This document shows, piece by piece, positions 8,076 to 15,759 of a stretch of DNA of 64,000 bases. Origin of the DNA: Rikenellaceae bacterium (GTDB lineage Bacteria > Bacteroidota > Bacteroidia > Bacteroidales > UBA932); NCBI GenBank assembly GCA_900771335.1, contig CAAGNP010000040.1:48484-112483 (forward strand). Reading direction: 5' to 3'. Every line of letters begins with the position of its first letter. The stretch's first letter is position 1. A program made the translations under genes and the position numbers. The notes beneath the pieces are model-generated. The model was not told the DNA's origin, did not search any database, and saw only the letters and a program-made list of their open reading frames with translations.

Positions 8076-9596
8076 ATGGAAAATAAGAAAGTACTTTTAA
8101 TGATTCTTGACGGATGGGGCGAAGGTAAAAAAGACAATACCAATGCTATCTATACCCAAGGATCTCCGGCTATCGATGCGTTGAGGGGCAAATACCCTGT
8201 TTCACACCTTATGGCTTGCGGTGAGGATGTAGGTCTTCCAGAGGGTCAGATGGGTAACTCTGAGGTGGGTCACCTCAATCTTGGTGCAGGTAGAGTGGTG
8301 TATCAGGATCTTGTGAAGATCAATATCGCTTGCCGCGAGCACAAACTTCTCGAGAACAAAGAGATCAAAGCAGCATACGAATATGTGAAGAGCACAGGCA
8401 AAAAGCTTCACTTCATCGGCCTCACTTCACACGGTGGTGTCCACAGCTCACTTGAGCATCTGTATGAGTTCCTCGCTGTGGCCAAACAGGAGGGTCTTGA
8501 CAAAGTTTTCGTACACTGTCTGATGGACGGTCGTGACTGTGACCCCAAATCGGGTAAAGACTTTATCGCAGAGCTTCAGGGCAAATGTGAGGAGAACGGT
8601 GCCAAGATAGCATCCATCATCGGCCGTTACTACACTATGGACCGTGACAAGAGATGGGAGAGGGTTAAAGAGGGTTATGACCTTATCGTGAAGGGTGTGG
8701 GTGAGCCATTCACCGACGCAGTGGCTGCTATGCAGAAATCTTACGATGAGGGTATCACCGACGAGTTCGTGAAACCACATTGTGGCGTGGATGCACAAGG
8801 CAATCCTATCGCAGTTATCGAGGAGGGTGACGCAGTTATCTTCTACAACTTCCGTAACGACCGTGCTCGTGAGATCACCGCAGTCCTTACACAGCAGGAT
8901 ATGCCTGACTTCGGTATGAAGACCATTCCACTTTACTACTGCTGCTTGACCCCTTACGATGACAAGTTCACAGGTCTCCACATCCTGTTCGACAAAGAGA
9001 ATGTTCAGAATACCCTTGGTGAGGTGGTGGCTGCTGCAGGTCGCAAACAGCTACGTATCGCTGAGACTGAGAAATATGCACACGTGACCTTCTTCTTCTC
9101 AGGTGGCCGTGAGGCTGAGTTTGAGAACGAGAAGAGAATCCTTATCAATTCACCTAAGGTGGCTACCTATGACCTCAAGCCTGAAATGTCGGCTCCAGAG
9201 GTGGCTGATGCACTTGTAGTAGAGCTTCTTAAAGGTGAAAACGACCTTGTGGTTCTAAACTTCGCAAACGGTGACATGGTGGGTCACACCGGTGTATACG
9301 ACGCTATCCGTCAGGCTGTCAAGACTATCGATATCTGTGTGGATAAAGTGGTGAATGCTGCTCGTGAAGCCGGCTATACCATCCTTATCACTGCTGACCA
9401 CGGTAACGCTGACAACGCTGTAAATGAAGACGGTTCACCAAATACAGCACACTCCCTTAATCCTGTTCCATTTATCGTGGTGGATGACGAGATTAAGGAG
9501 GTTAAGGATGGCCGCCTCGCTGACGTGGCACCTACAGTGCTCAAACTTATGGGTATCGCCCAGCCAGCCGATATGACCGGCGAACCGCTTGTATAA
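8076..9596 (+). CDS. gpmI: 2,3-bisphosphoglycerate-independent phosphoglycerate mutase
   Basis: Interconverts 3- and 2-phosphoglycerate in glycolysis and gluconeogenesis, using two metal ions. The 506-residue protein belongs to the alkaline-phosphatase superfamily. MILDGWGEG lies at residues 9-17, and GNSEVGHLNLGAGR contains the phosphoserine nucleophile Ser62. LMDGRDCDPKSG and the C-terminal metal ligands in ITADHGNADN are also visible. Length is typical (about 505-515). Its codons are noticeably biased towards those of highly expressed genes (CGT arginine, frequent GGT), like the ribosomal protein genes at 36 kb. It diverges from rnr, and the prenyl synthase follows 22 bases downstream. Confidence 0.97.
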   Translation: MENKKVLLMILDGWGEGKKDNTNAIYTQGSPAIDALRGKYPVSHLMACGEDVGLPEGQMGNSEVGHLNLGAGRVVYQDLVKINIACREHKLLENKEIKAAYEYVKSTGKKLHFIGLTSHGGVHSSLEHLYEFLAVAKQEGLDKVFVHCLMDGRDCDPKSGKDFIAELQGKCEENGAKIASIIGRYYTMDRDKRWERVKEGYDLIVKGVGEPFTDAVAAMQKSYDEGITDEFVKPHCGVDAQGNPIAVIEEGDAVIFYNFRNDRAREITAVLTQQDMPDFGMKTIPLYYCCLTPYDDKFTGLHILFDKENVQNTLGEVVAAAGRKQLRIAETEKYAHVTFFFSGGREAEFENEKRILINSPKVATYDLKPEMSAPEVADALVVELLKGENDLVVLNFANGDMVGHTGVYDAIRQAVKTIDICVDKVVNAAREAGYTILITADHGNADNAVNEDGSPNTAHSLNPVPFIVVDDEIKEVKDGRLADVAPTVLKLMGIAQPADMTGEPLV

Positions 9597-9618
9597 ACAC
9601 AAACTAAAAAATAACCTT

Positions 9619-10596
9619 ATGCTTAACCTCAATGAAATCGGTCAACTTGTAGAGAAGACCCTGTTTTCTCTGGAGTTGGAAAAGGAGCCTAAAGAGCTCT
9701 ATGGTCCCATCGCCTATATCCTCTCTATCGGAGGCAAACGTATCCGTCCCAAGATGTGCCTTGCGACCTATAGCCTCTTCTCCAGCAAAGTTGACAGAGA
9801 TATCCTCTATCCGGCCATAGCTTTGGATGTTTTCCATGCATTCACCCTGATCCACGATGACATCATGGACAAGGCTGATATGCGCAGGGGGCAACTGACC
9901 ATCCATAAGAAATGGAACGACAACATAGCCATCCTTTCGGGAGATGTGATGTCTATCCAGGCTTATGAGTATATGGCGTATGCACCACAGGAGGTTCTTC
10001 CTGCTGTGATGAAGGTGTTTACCAAAACTGCCATAGAGGTGTGTGAGGGGCAGCAATACGATATGAATTTTGAGGATACTCCATTCATCACTATGGATGA
10101 CTACCTCAAAATGATCGGACTTAAGACAGCTGTGCTTATCGCTTGTTCTGCCAAGATAGGAGCCCTTATCGGTGGCGCAAGCGAGGCCCAAGCACAAGCT
10201 CTTTACGACTTCGGATACCAGTTGGGTATAGCTTTCCAGATTACAGACGATTATCTTGACGTCTATGCTGATCCTAATGTATTCGGAAAGAATATTGGTG
10301 GTGACATTACCAACAACAAGAAGAGCTGGCTTTTGGTCAAGACCATGAAGGATGCCCAAGGGGAGGATAAAGAGGAGCTCAATGCGATTCTTGCCCTCTC
10401 GGAGGAGTGTGCTGAGGAGAAGATTTCGAGGATGAAGGCACTTTATGCCAAACTTGATATCGCTTCAGCGGCAGAGGCTGAGATCGAGAAATATTACTCT
10501 GCAGCACTTGCTTCACTTGATAAGCTTGATTTGGATCAGGAGAAGAGGGGTATCATGGAAGAGTTTGCACATCAAATAGTTAAAAGACAGAAATAG
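9619..10596 (+). CDS. Short-chain polyprenyl (farnesyl/geranylgeranyl-type) diphosphate synthase
   Basis: Condenses isopentenyl diphosphate units from the MEP pathway. The frame is open from 9589, which overlaps gpmI; the ATG at 9619 gives a 325-residue protein starting MLNLNEIGQLVEK, as in the family. It has GGKRIRP (38-44), the first aspartate-rich motif DDIMD (80-84) followed by RRG, and the second motif DDYLD (210-214). Phe75 lies five residues before the first motif; a bulky residue there usually limits chain length to C15-C20, so a farnesyl or geranylgeranyl synthase is more likely than an octaprenyl one. It lies between gpmI and the U32 peptidase gene with short gaps, suggesting one transcript. 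Confidence 0.9.
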   Translation: MLNLNEIGQLVEKTLFSLELEKEPKELYGPIAYILSIGGKRIRPKMCLATYSLFSSKVDRDILYPAIALDVFHAFTLIHDDIMDKADMRRGQLTIHKKWNDNIAILSGDVMSIQAYEYMAYAPQEVLPAVMKVFTKTAIEVCEGQQYDMNFEDTPFITMDDYLKMIGLKTAVLIACSAKIGALIGGASEAQAQALYDFGYQLGIAFQITDDYLDVYADPNVFGKNIGGDITNNKKSWLLVKTMKDAQGEDKEELNAILALSEECAEEKISRMKALYAKLDIASAAEAEIEKYYSAALASLDKLDLDQEKRGIMEEFAHQIVKRQK

Positions 10597-10599
10597 ATT

Positions 10600-11847
10600 A
10601 TGAGCAATAACGGGAAGAGAATAGAGATAATGGCCCCTGCGGGCAATTTTGAATGTCTGATGGCTGCCATCCAGGGTGGTGCCAATTCTGTATATTTTGG
10701 TGTGGAGAACCTCAATATGAGGTCCCATTCTGCCAATAACTTCTCCTCTGAGGATCTTCCCAAGATAGTCGAGATCTGTAAGGCCCATAAGGTCAGAACA
10801 TATCTTACACTGAATATTGCCGTATTCAATGAGGATTTGGAGAAGGCGTACCGCACCCTCGACAAAGCGAAAGAGGCTGGTGTCACTGCTGTAATTGCGT
10901 CGGATATGTCGGTTATCCTTTATGCCCGCTCCATCGAATTCGAGGTACACATCTCGACACAGTTGAGTATATCAAACTCTGAGGCGCTACGCTTCTATGC
11001 GCAGTTTGCCGATGTTATTGTCCTTGCCCGTGAGCTCAATATGGAGCAGGTTCGTGAGATCAGTGATATCATAGAGAGGGATCAGATAAAAGGTCCCAAC
11101 GGTGAGCTCGTGCAGATAGAGATGTTCTGTCATGGTGCCCTTTGTATGGCCATTTCCGGAAAATGTTATCTGAGCCTTCATGAGTATGGCAGCTCAGCCA
11201 ATAGGGGTTCATGCTTCCAGATTTGCCGTCGCGGTTATGAAGTGACCGACCTGGAGACAGGTGCACAACTTCACGTGGACAACAAGTATATCATGTCCCC
11301 CAAGGACCTTTGTACAATAGAGTTCATCGACAAGATGATAAAGGCCGGTGTCTCTGTCCTTAAAATAGAAGGGCGTGCCCGTGCCGCTGAGTACGTAAAG
11401 ACAGTTACATCGGCATACAGAAGGGCTGTGGATGCTGTGGAAGAGGGGATATTTACCCCTGAATTCGCGGCCGGACTTAAAGAGGAGCTCGCTACGGTAT
11501 TCAACCGCGGTTTCTGGGATGGCTACTATCAGGGTGCCCGTCTTGGTCAGTGGAGTGAGGTGTATGGTAGTAAGGCTACCCGTCAGAAGACCTATATCGG
11601 TAAAGTGACAAACTATTTCTCAAATATCGGCGTATCTGAGATACTTGTAGAGGCCGCACCAATCTCGGTAGGGGATACCCTTATGATTATCGGCGCCACT
11701 ACAGGTGTTGTAGAGCTTGTCATCCCAGAGATCAGAGTGGCACTCAAGCCGGCCGACACATGTACACAGGGGACATATTGCTCTATCCCTGTTGCCGACC
11801 GCATCCGTCGCGGTGACAAAGTCTATAAAATTACCGTAAAAGAGTAA
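10600..11847 (+). CDS. Peptidase U32 family protein (TrhP/YegQ-like or RlhA-like)
   Basis: 415-residue protein of the U32 family. The N-terminal MAPAGNFECLMAAIQGGANSV and the family signature (EMFCHGALCMAISGKCYLS, followed by SSANRGSCFQICRR with its cysteines) are clear. E. coli members of this family take part in prephenate-dependent 5-hydroxylation of tRNA uridine (TrhP) or 23S rRNA cytidine (RlhA), so an RNA hydroxylation role is more likely than proteolysis; which one cannot be told here. The cysteines in the signature would bind an iron-sulfur cluster by analogy. The ATG lies 3 bases after the prenyl synthase stop, indicating translational proximity. Confidence 0.88.
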   Translation: MSNNGKRIEIMAPAGNFECLMAAIQGGANSVYFGVENLNMRSHSANNFSSEDLPKIVEICKAHKVRTYLTLNIAVFNEDLEKAYRTLDKAKEAGVTAVIASDMSVILYARSIEFEVHISTQLSISNSEALRFYAQFADVIVLARELNMEQVREISDIIERDQIKGPNGELVQIEMFCHGALCMAISGKCYLSLHEYGSSANRGSCFQICRRGYEVTDLETGAQLHVDNKYIMSPKDLCTIEFIDKMIKAGVSVLKIEGRARAAEYVKTVTSAYRRAVDAVEEGIFTPEFAAGLKEELATVFNRGFWDGYYQGARLGQWSEVYGSKATRQKTYIGKVTNYFSNIGVSEILVEAAPISVGDTLMIIGATTGVVELVIPEIRVALKPADTCTQGTYCSIPVADRIRRGDKVYKITVKE

Positions 11848-11871
11848 GATTATCTGCGACACATATTTGGT

Positions 11872-11992
11872 GACGTGGAGATTAAGGTCCGGAAGGCCTT
11901 AGCACCCGCGCTAGATAGCGGGAGGGACCCGCACCTAAGGTGTGGGAGGGAGTGAGCGAAGCGAACGCCTGGAGGACCTTATCTCCACGTCC
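11872..11992. repeat. Structured ~120-base dispersed repeat, copy 1
   Basis: The outer arms (GACGTGGAGAT then AAGGTCC, against GGACCTT then ATCTCCACGTC) form a long stem with one bulge. Inside are hairpins such as CCCGC/GCGGG around GCTAGATA and GCACC/GGTGT. The core AAGGCCTTAGCACCCGCG...TAGATAGCGGG and the segment GGGAGTGAGCGAAGCGAACG recur in copy 2 (39905-40062), where the arms differ in sequence but still pair. Either a structured RNA or a small non-autonomous mobile element would fit. Confidence 0.75.
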
Positions 11993-12020
11993 ACACATAG
12001 CAGCTTTGTCGTGACTGTTT

Positions 12021-12104
12021 CCCGCGCACGTTTTTGGCCAAAAATGAACGCGGGAGCTGTTTTTTTCGGGGGTCGCGTTCAAAATCGGCCCAAAATGAAC
12101 GCGA
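12021..12104. repeat. REP-like palindrome pair
   Basis: Unit one (12021-12055) is CCCGCGCACGTTTTTGG against CCAAAAATGAACGCGGG. Unit two (12073-12104) is bounded by TCGCGTTCA and TGAACGCGA, a perfect nine-base inverted match. The 32 bases from CGCGGGAGCTG to GGTCGCGTTC are the exact reverse complement of the linker region in the pair next to the RAYT gene. So the doublet moves or is copied as a unit. Confidence 0.85.
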
Positions 12105-12175
12105 GATTCCATGTGGTCAGATGATTCAGCGTGAATTAGTGCAGCATGAATGCCGGCAGTGATTATCTGTGCTGA

Positions 12176-13477
12176 TTATTGGCACTTGTTGAATACTTCC
12201 CTTTTGGCTACAAGTGACAGATAGAGGGTTCTGGCGATGAGGTGTGCGAAGTAGGCATACCAAAGGACCTGTATGCTGTCGGTCGATCCCCTGAAGATAA
12301 AGTAAATCACATAGAATGCCACACAGGCCCATATCATTGAGTTGCGGATAGGGATGGATGCTGTGGCACCTATATAGATGCCGTCCCACATAAAGGCTGC
12401 GCAACTTATTATCGGCATCAGTACCAGCCAGAAGAGGATCGGTCTGGTCCCCTCTATCACGGCCGGCTCTGTGGTCATCAGACGGACCATCCACTCACCC
12501 CCTACAGCATACGCTATGGTGGATATCACTCCGATAGCGGTACTCCACAAGAATAGGTACTTCACCGATATGACCAGATTGGGCCTGTCCTTTGCACCAA
12601 TGTAGCGCCCTGTCAAAGCCTCTCCTGCATAGGCAAATCCATCAATAAAGTATGAGAACAGCATCAGAAGCTTCATCATAATGGAGCTCACCGCCAGCTG
12701 TACATCGCCGTACCCGGCAGCCAGCGCGGTAAAACCTGAGTATATGCACATGAAGCATAGCGACCGGACGAAAAGATTTCCATTCAGTTTGAAAAATGCC
12801 TTCATGTCCTCCATGTGGAGACTCTCTTTCAGATCAAAATAGTGGAACAGTTTCCTGTAGTAGATGACAAAGAGTGCTATGGCCAGCAGCAGGCCAGTAT
12901 ACTGGGCAATCACTGTACCTAGGGCGATGCCAGCAAATCCCAGGTCAGTGTAGAGTCCAAGCCAGATGCTCACCACTACATTTACCACATTTACCACCAC
13001 ATCTATCGCCATAGGGCTTACGGTATTCTGCATCCCTATGAACCACCCCTTGAATACGAACAGGGATAGGGTAGCGGGTGCAGCCCAAACACGGATGAAA
13101 AAGTATTGTTTGGAGAGTGCAGCCACTTCGGGCGTGCAATCTATAAATTCAAAAGCGACCAGGATGAAGAGATATTGTATTGCCAATATGAAAAGGGCAG
13201 AGCCCAATGAAACAGAGAGCCCTTGGGTCATGTATTTGATCGAATCCTTGAAGCTCCTCCTTCCGTATGATTGGGCAGTAAGGCCACCGGTCCCTACACG
13301 GAGGAATCCGAAATTCCAGTAGAGAAGGTCGAAAAGCATTGTCCCTACAGCGATGGCACCAATGGCAGCCGCACTGCCCAGACGACCAGCAACAGCTATA
13401 TCCACCATCCCCACCAGCGGAACGGTGATATTGGCAAAGATGCTCGGTATGGCCAGTTTGAGTATTCTTCTGTTCAC
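12176..13477 (-). CDS. MATE-family multidrug/Na+ (or H+) efflux transporter, DinF-like
   Basis: Inner-membrane exporter with about 12 hydrophobic segments, 433 residues from the start chosen here. The N-terminus NRRILKLAIPSIFANITVPLVGMVDIAVAG is a typical first helix of DinF-type MATE proteins. The second repeat starts near the segment after FFKLNGNLFVRSLC. The frame is open to an ATG at 13543, but that overlaps rsgA by 59 bases and adds a hydrophilic extension with no family resemblance. The GTG at 13477 leaves a 7-base gap and puts the first helix at the N-terminus. It is the last gene of the leftward run rdgB-recO-rsgA-MATE. Substrate cannot be inferred. Confidence 0.9.
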   Translation of the reverse strand: MNRRILKLAIPSIFANITVPLVGMVDIAVAGRLGSAAAIGAIAVGTMLFDLLYWNFGFLRVGTGGLTAQSYGRRSFKDSIKYMTQGLSVSLGSALFILAIQYLFILVAFEFIDCTPEVAALSKQYFFIRVWAAPATLSLFVFKGWFIGMQNTVSPMAIDVVVNVVNVVVSIWLGLYTDLGFAGIALGTVIAQYTGLLLAIALFVIYYRKLFHYFDLKESLHMEDMKAFFKLNGNLFVRSLCFMCIYSGFTALAAGYGDVQLAVSSIMMKLLMLFSYFIDGFAYAGEALTGRYIGAKDRPNLVISVKYLFLWSTAIGVISTIAYAVGGEWMVRLMTTEPAVIEGTRPILFWLVLMPIISCAAFMWDGIYIGATASIPIRNSMIWACVAFYVIYFIFRGSTDSIQVLWYAYFAHLIARTLYLSLVAKREVFNKCQ

Positions 13478-13484
13478 AGCTGCT

Positions 13485-14426
13485 CTATCTGTATTTGGTC
13501 TCTTCTTCAAGCATTCCCAAGTATGAGAGATATCTTTCTCCATCTATCTCCCCACTGTCAACAGCCTCTTTGACAGCACAGTGTGGCTCGTGGGTGTGTG
13601 TACAGGGTTTGAAACGGCAGTCATCCATAATCCTGAGCATCTCTGGGAAATAGGTGGAGAGTTCGTGCTCTTCGAAATCCACCAGACCGAAGCCTCTGAT
13701 ACCTGGGGTGTCAATCACAAATCCACCCGATGCCAATGGGTACATTTCATAGAAAGTAGTCGTGTGCTTTCCCTGTTTGTAGTGCTCGGATATTTCGGAA
13801 ATTTTAGGTTCAAGTGATGGGTCCAGAGCCTTCATAAGTGAAGATTTTCCCACGCCGGATACACCGGAGAAGAGGTTTACCCCACTATTTCGGGCACACT
13901 CTTCGCGAAGTCTCTCCACGCCGAGACCGGTAAGGGCTGATACCTCCAATACTTCATAACCTGCCCCCTCATATACCCCTTTGAAATAGTCCACATACTC
14001 CCTGTGGCTCTCCCCGTAGATGTCTATCTTGTTCAAAACAATCTTCACAGGCACTTTGTATGCTTCGCAAGTGACCAGGAATCTGTCTATGAACGCCCTT
14101 TTGGTCTCCGGAAAAGCAAGTGTAGTGACCAGATAGGCGCAGTCGATATTGGCTGCGATGATGTGTGACTGGCGGGAAAGGTTGGTCGATTTGCGGATGA
14201 TATAATTTTTTCTCTCAAGTACAGCGGTGATAGTGGCTGTACCTGCGAAATCGTCGTCAGCTTCATATTCCACCACATCGCCTACCGCTACAGGGTTGGT
14301 CGAGTTGGAGTCCTTGAGCCTGAGTTTCCCCCTTGCCACAGCTGGAAAGGGTTTCCAAACGGGAAGTTCCGAAAGCAGATAGTGGCTTCCGGTATGTTTT
14401 ACTATAGTCGCTTTTCCTTTTCTCAT
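13485..14426 (-). CDS. rsgA: Small ribosomal subunit biogenesis GTPase RsgA
   Basis: Circularly permuted GTPase that assists late 30S subunit maturation. The order of motifs is the permuted one: an N-terminal OB-fold, then G4 NKID, then the P-loop GVSGVGKSS, then G3 DTPGIRGFG. A C-terminal zinc motif follows with CRFKPCTHTHEPHC. The ATG at 14426 (MRKGKATIVKHTG) gives 313 residues and matches family starts; an in-frame ATG seven codons earlier is less likely. It sits 27 bases downstream of recO on the same strand. Confidence 0.95.
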   Translation of the reverse strand: MRKGKATIVKHTGSHYLLSELPVWKPFPAVARGKLRLKDSNSTNPVAVGDVVEYEADDDFAGTATITAVLERKNYIIRKSTNLSRQSHIIAANIDCAYLVTTLAFPETKRAFIDRFLVTCEAYKVPVKIVLNKIDIYGESHREYVDYFKGVYEGAGYEVLEVSALTGLGVERLREECARNSGVNLFSGVSGVGKSSLMKALDPSLEPKISEISEHYKQGKHTTTFYEMYPLASGGFVIDTPGIRGFGLVDFEEHELSTYFPEMLRIMDDCRFKPCTHTHEPHCAVKEAVDSGEIDGERYLSYLGMLEEETKYR

Positions 14427-14453
14427 AACTGACTGCGAAGATAGCAAAAAGTA

Positions 14454-15107
14454 TCAAACCAAGACCTGGTGAAGTACGTTTAGGGATTTAATCTCGATTC
14501 TTTGGCCGAGGCTCTGTTCCAGGAATTTGACCAGTGTCTCGATGAATTCATTCCTTGTTTCCCGTTTGAGGGGGAGCAGAAGTAGTTCTTCGATCCCGGT
14601 GGTCAAGAATTTGGCCAGCAGTTCCCTGTGCTGTGGGCCGAATACCTCAAAAGCGAACAGCGACGATGAGTCGGGCATAAATCCGAGCATCGAGATATAC
14701 TTGATGGTAAACCATATATGGAAATTGGGGATGGCCCCCTCCAGCGAGTTGAGGGTCAGAATAGCCCCTTCGATAAAATCGTATAGCGCCGGATCCCCCT
14801 CCGAATCACGCAAGGTGCGGTAGAGGAGTTCGCTTATGTATATGGCAATGGTGTTTTTCACCACGCTGCTCCTGAGGGAGTGGAGCGGGTATTTCGCCGA
14901 GTAGTCCTTCAGTTGCGCAATGGAGTATTCCGCCCCGGGGCGCAATTCGGTCTCCAGGATGCTCAGCGGGTGGAGCAGGGCGGTGGAGTTGCTCCCCTTT
15001 TTCTTCCCCACACCTCTGATGATGAAGCTCTTCCTCCCTTGCTCACGGGTAAATCCGTGCAGGATTATGGAGGAGTCGCCATATTTGGTGGTGTGGAGTA
15101 GAATCAT
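14454..15107 (-). CDS. recO: DNA repair protein RecO
   Basis: RecO works with RecR (and RecF) to load RecA on SSB-coated DNA. The 217-residue protein begins MILLHTTKYGDSSIILHGFT, matching the OB-fold start of Bacteroidetes RecO, and continues with GVGKKKGSNSTALLHPLSILE. The zinc-binding cysteines found in some RecO proteins are absent, as in other Bacteroidetes. Many homologues have about ten more residues ahead of this start, so the true start could be an upstream non-ATG codon, but rdgB ends just 3 bases upstream. Same operon as rdgB and rsgA. Confidence 0.88.
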   Translation of the reverse strand: MILLHTTKYGDSSIILHGFTREQGRKSFIIRGVGKKKGSNSTALLHPLSILETELRPGAEYSIAQLKDYSAKYPLHSLRSSVVKNTIAIYISELLYRTLRDSEGDPALYDFIEGAILTLNSLEGAIPNFHIWFTIKYISMLGFMPDSSSLFAFEVFGPQHRELLAKFLTTGIEELLLLPLKRETRNEFIETLVKFLEQSLGQRIEIKSLNVLHQVLV

Positions 15108-15110
15108 CTG

Positions 15111-15692
15111 CTATTTCAATGAGTTGAGGTGTTTTGAGAGGAGGCTCATCGCCATTCCGCGGTGCGAGATGGCGTTTTTCTCTTCTGGTGAAAGCTCTGA
15201 GAAGCATTGGGTGTAGCCCTGGGGTTTGAAGATAGGGTCGTAGCCGAATCCTCCGTTGCCGCGAGGCTCCAATGTGATCTCTCCCTCCACGAATCCGTCG
15301 AATGTGGTCACCTCTCCGTCAATTACCAGTGCGATTACACATCTGAATCGGGCGGTGCGTGGTGTAGGTACCCCTTCAAGCTCTTTCAGCACCTTCTCGA
15401 TATTGTCCTGGAAGGAGCATTTCTCACCTGCGTATCTGGCAGAATATACCCCCGGAGCACCGTCAAGTGCGTCGATTTCAAGCCCGGTGTCGTCTGCAAA
15501 GCAGTTTACGTGGAGCCTGTCCCAGATGTACATCGCTTTCTGGATTGCATTCCCTTTCAATGTGTCTGCTGTCTCCGGTATATCCTCTGTAATGCCGCAT
15601 TCGGCAGAGGTTTTCAATGAAAATGAGGGGCCCAGTATTTGCTGTGCCTCCTGAAGTTTGTGTTTGTTGCCTGTGGCGAAAATGATATTCAT
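15111..15692 (-). CDS. rdgB: Non-canonical purine NTP pyrophosphatase (RdgB/HAM1 family)
   Basis: Hydrolyses dITP, XTP and related damaged purine triphosphates to monophosphates. The 193-residue protein starts MNIIFATGNKHKLQEAQQIL, the nucleotide-binding signature of the family. FADDTGLEIDALDGAPGVYSARYAG and GNGGFGYDPIFKP follow, then the C-terminal SHRGMAM. First gene of a leftward operon with recO, rsgA and the MATE exporter; a TAnnTTTG element lies 22 bases upstream of the start. Confidence 0.95.
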   Translation of the reverse strand: MNIIFATGNKHKLQEAQQILGPSFSLKTSAECGITEDIPETADTLKGNAIQKAMYIWDRLHVNCFADDTGLEIDALDGAPGVYSARYAGEKCSFQDNIEKVLKELEGVPTPRTARFRCVIALVIDGEVTTFDGFVEGEITLEPRGNGGFGYDPIFKPQGYTQCFSELSPEEKNAISHRGMAMSLLSKHLNSLK

Positions 15693-15708
15693 AACAGATA
15701 CTCAAATG

Positions 15709-15739
15709 TTGCAACAAAGATATGAAAAGATTACTTTTG
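15709..15739 (+). promoter_or_regulatory. Bacteroides-type promoter of the S41 protease gene
   Basis: A TTG at 15709-15711 and TACTTTTG at 15732-15739 are separated by 20 bases, the spacing expected for the -33/-7 promoter of Bacteroides. The start codon lies 20 bases downstream. The divergent rdgB promoter overlaps it. Confidence 0.55.
15715..15722 (-). promoter_or_regulatory. Putative -7 promoter element of the rdgB operon
   Basis: Minus strand reads TATCTTTG, 22 bases before the rdgB start codon. It overlaps the promoter region of the divergent S41 protease gene. Confidence 0.5.
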
Positions 15740-15759
15740 TAAGATATAAATGATACATC

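Larger units (their letters stand above)
11848..12175. other. Gene-free stretch with two repeat families
   Basis: 328 bases between two convergent genes hold no credible coding frame. They contain one copy of a large structured hairpin repeat (11872-11992) and one REP-like palindrome pair (12021-12104). These could serve as transcription end points for the U32 and MATE genes. Confidence 0.7.

Noticed and set aside
11882..12124. Small plus- and minus-strand frames over the repeats near 12 kb
   Set aside because: They are made of palindromic repeat sequence and overlap in both orientations, with no start signals or family resemblance.
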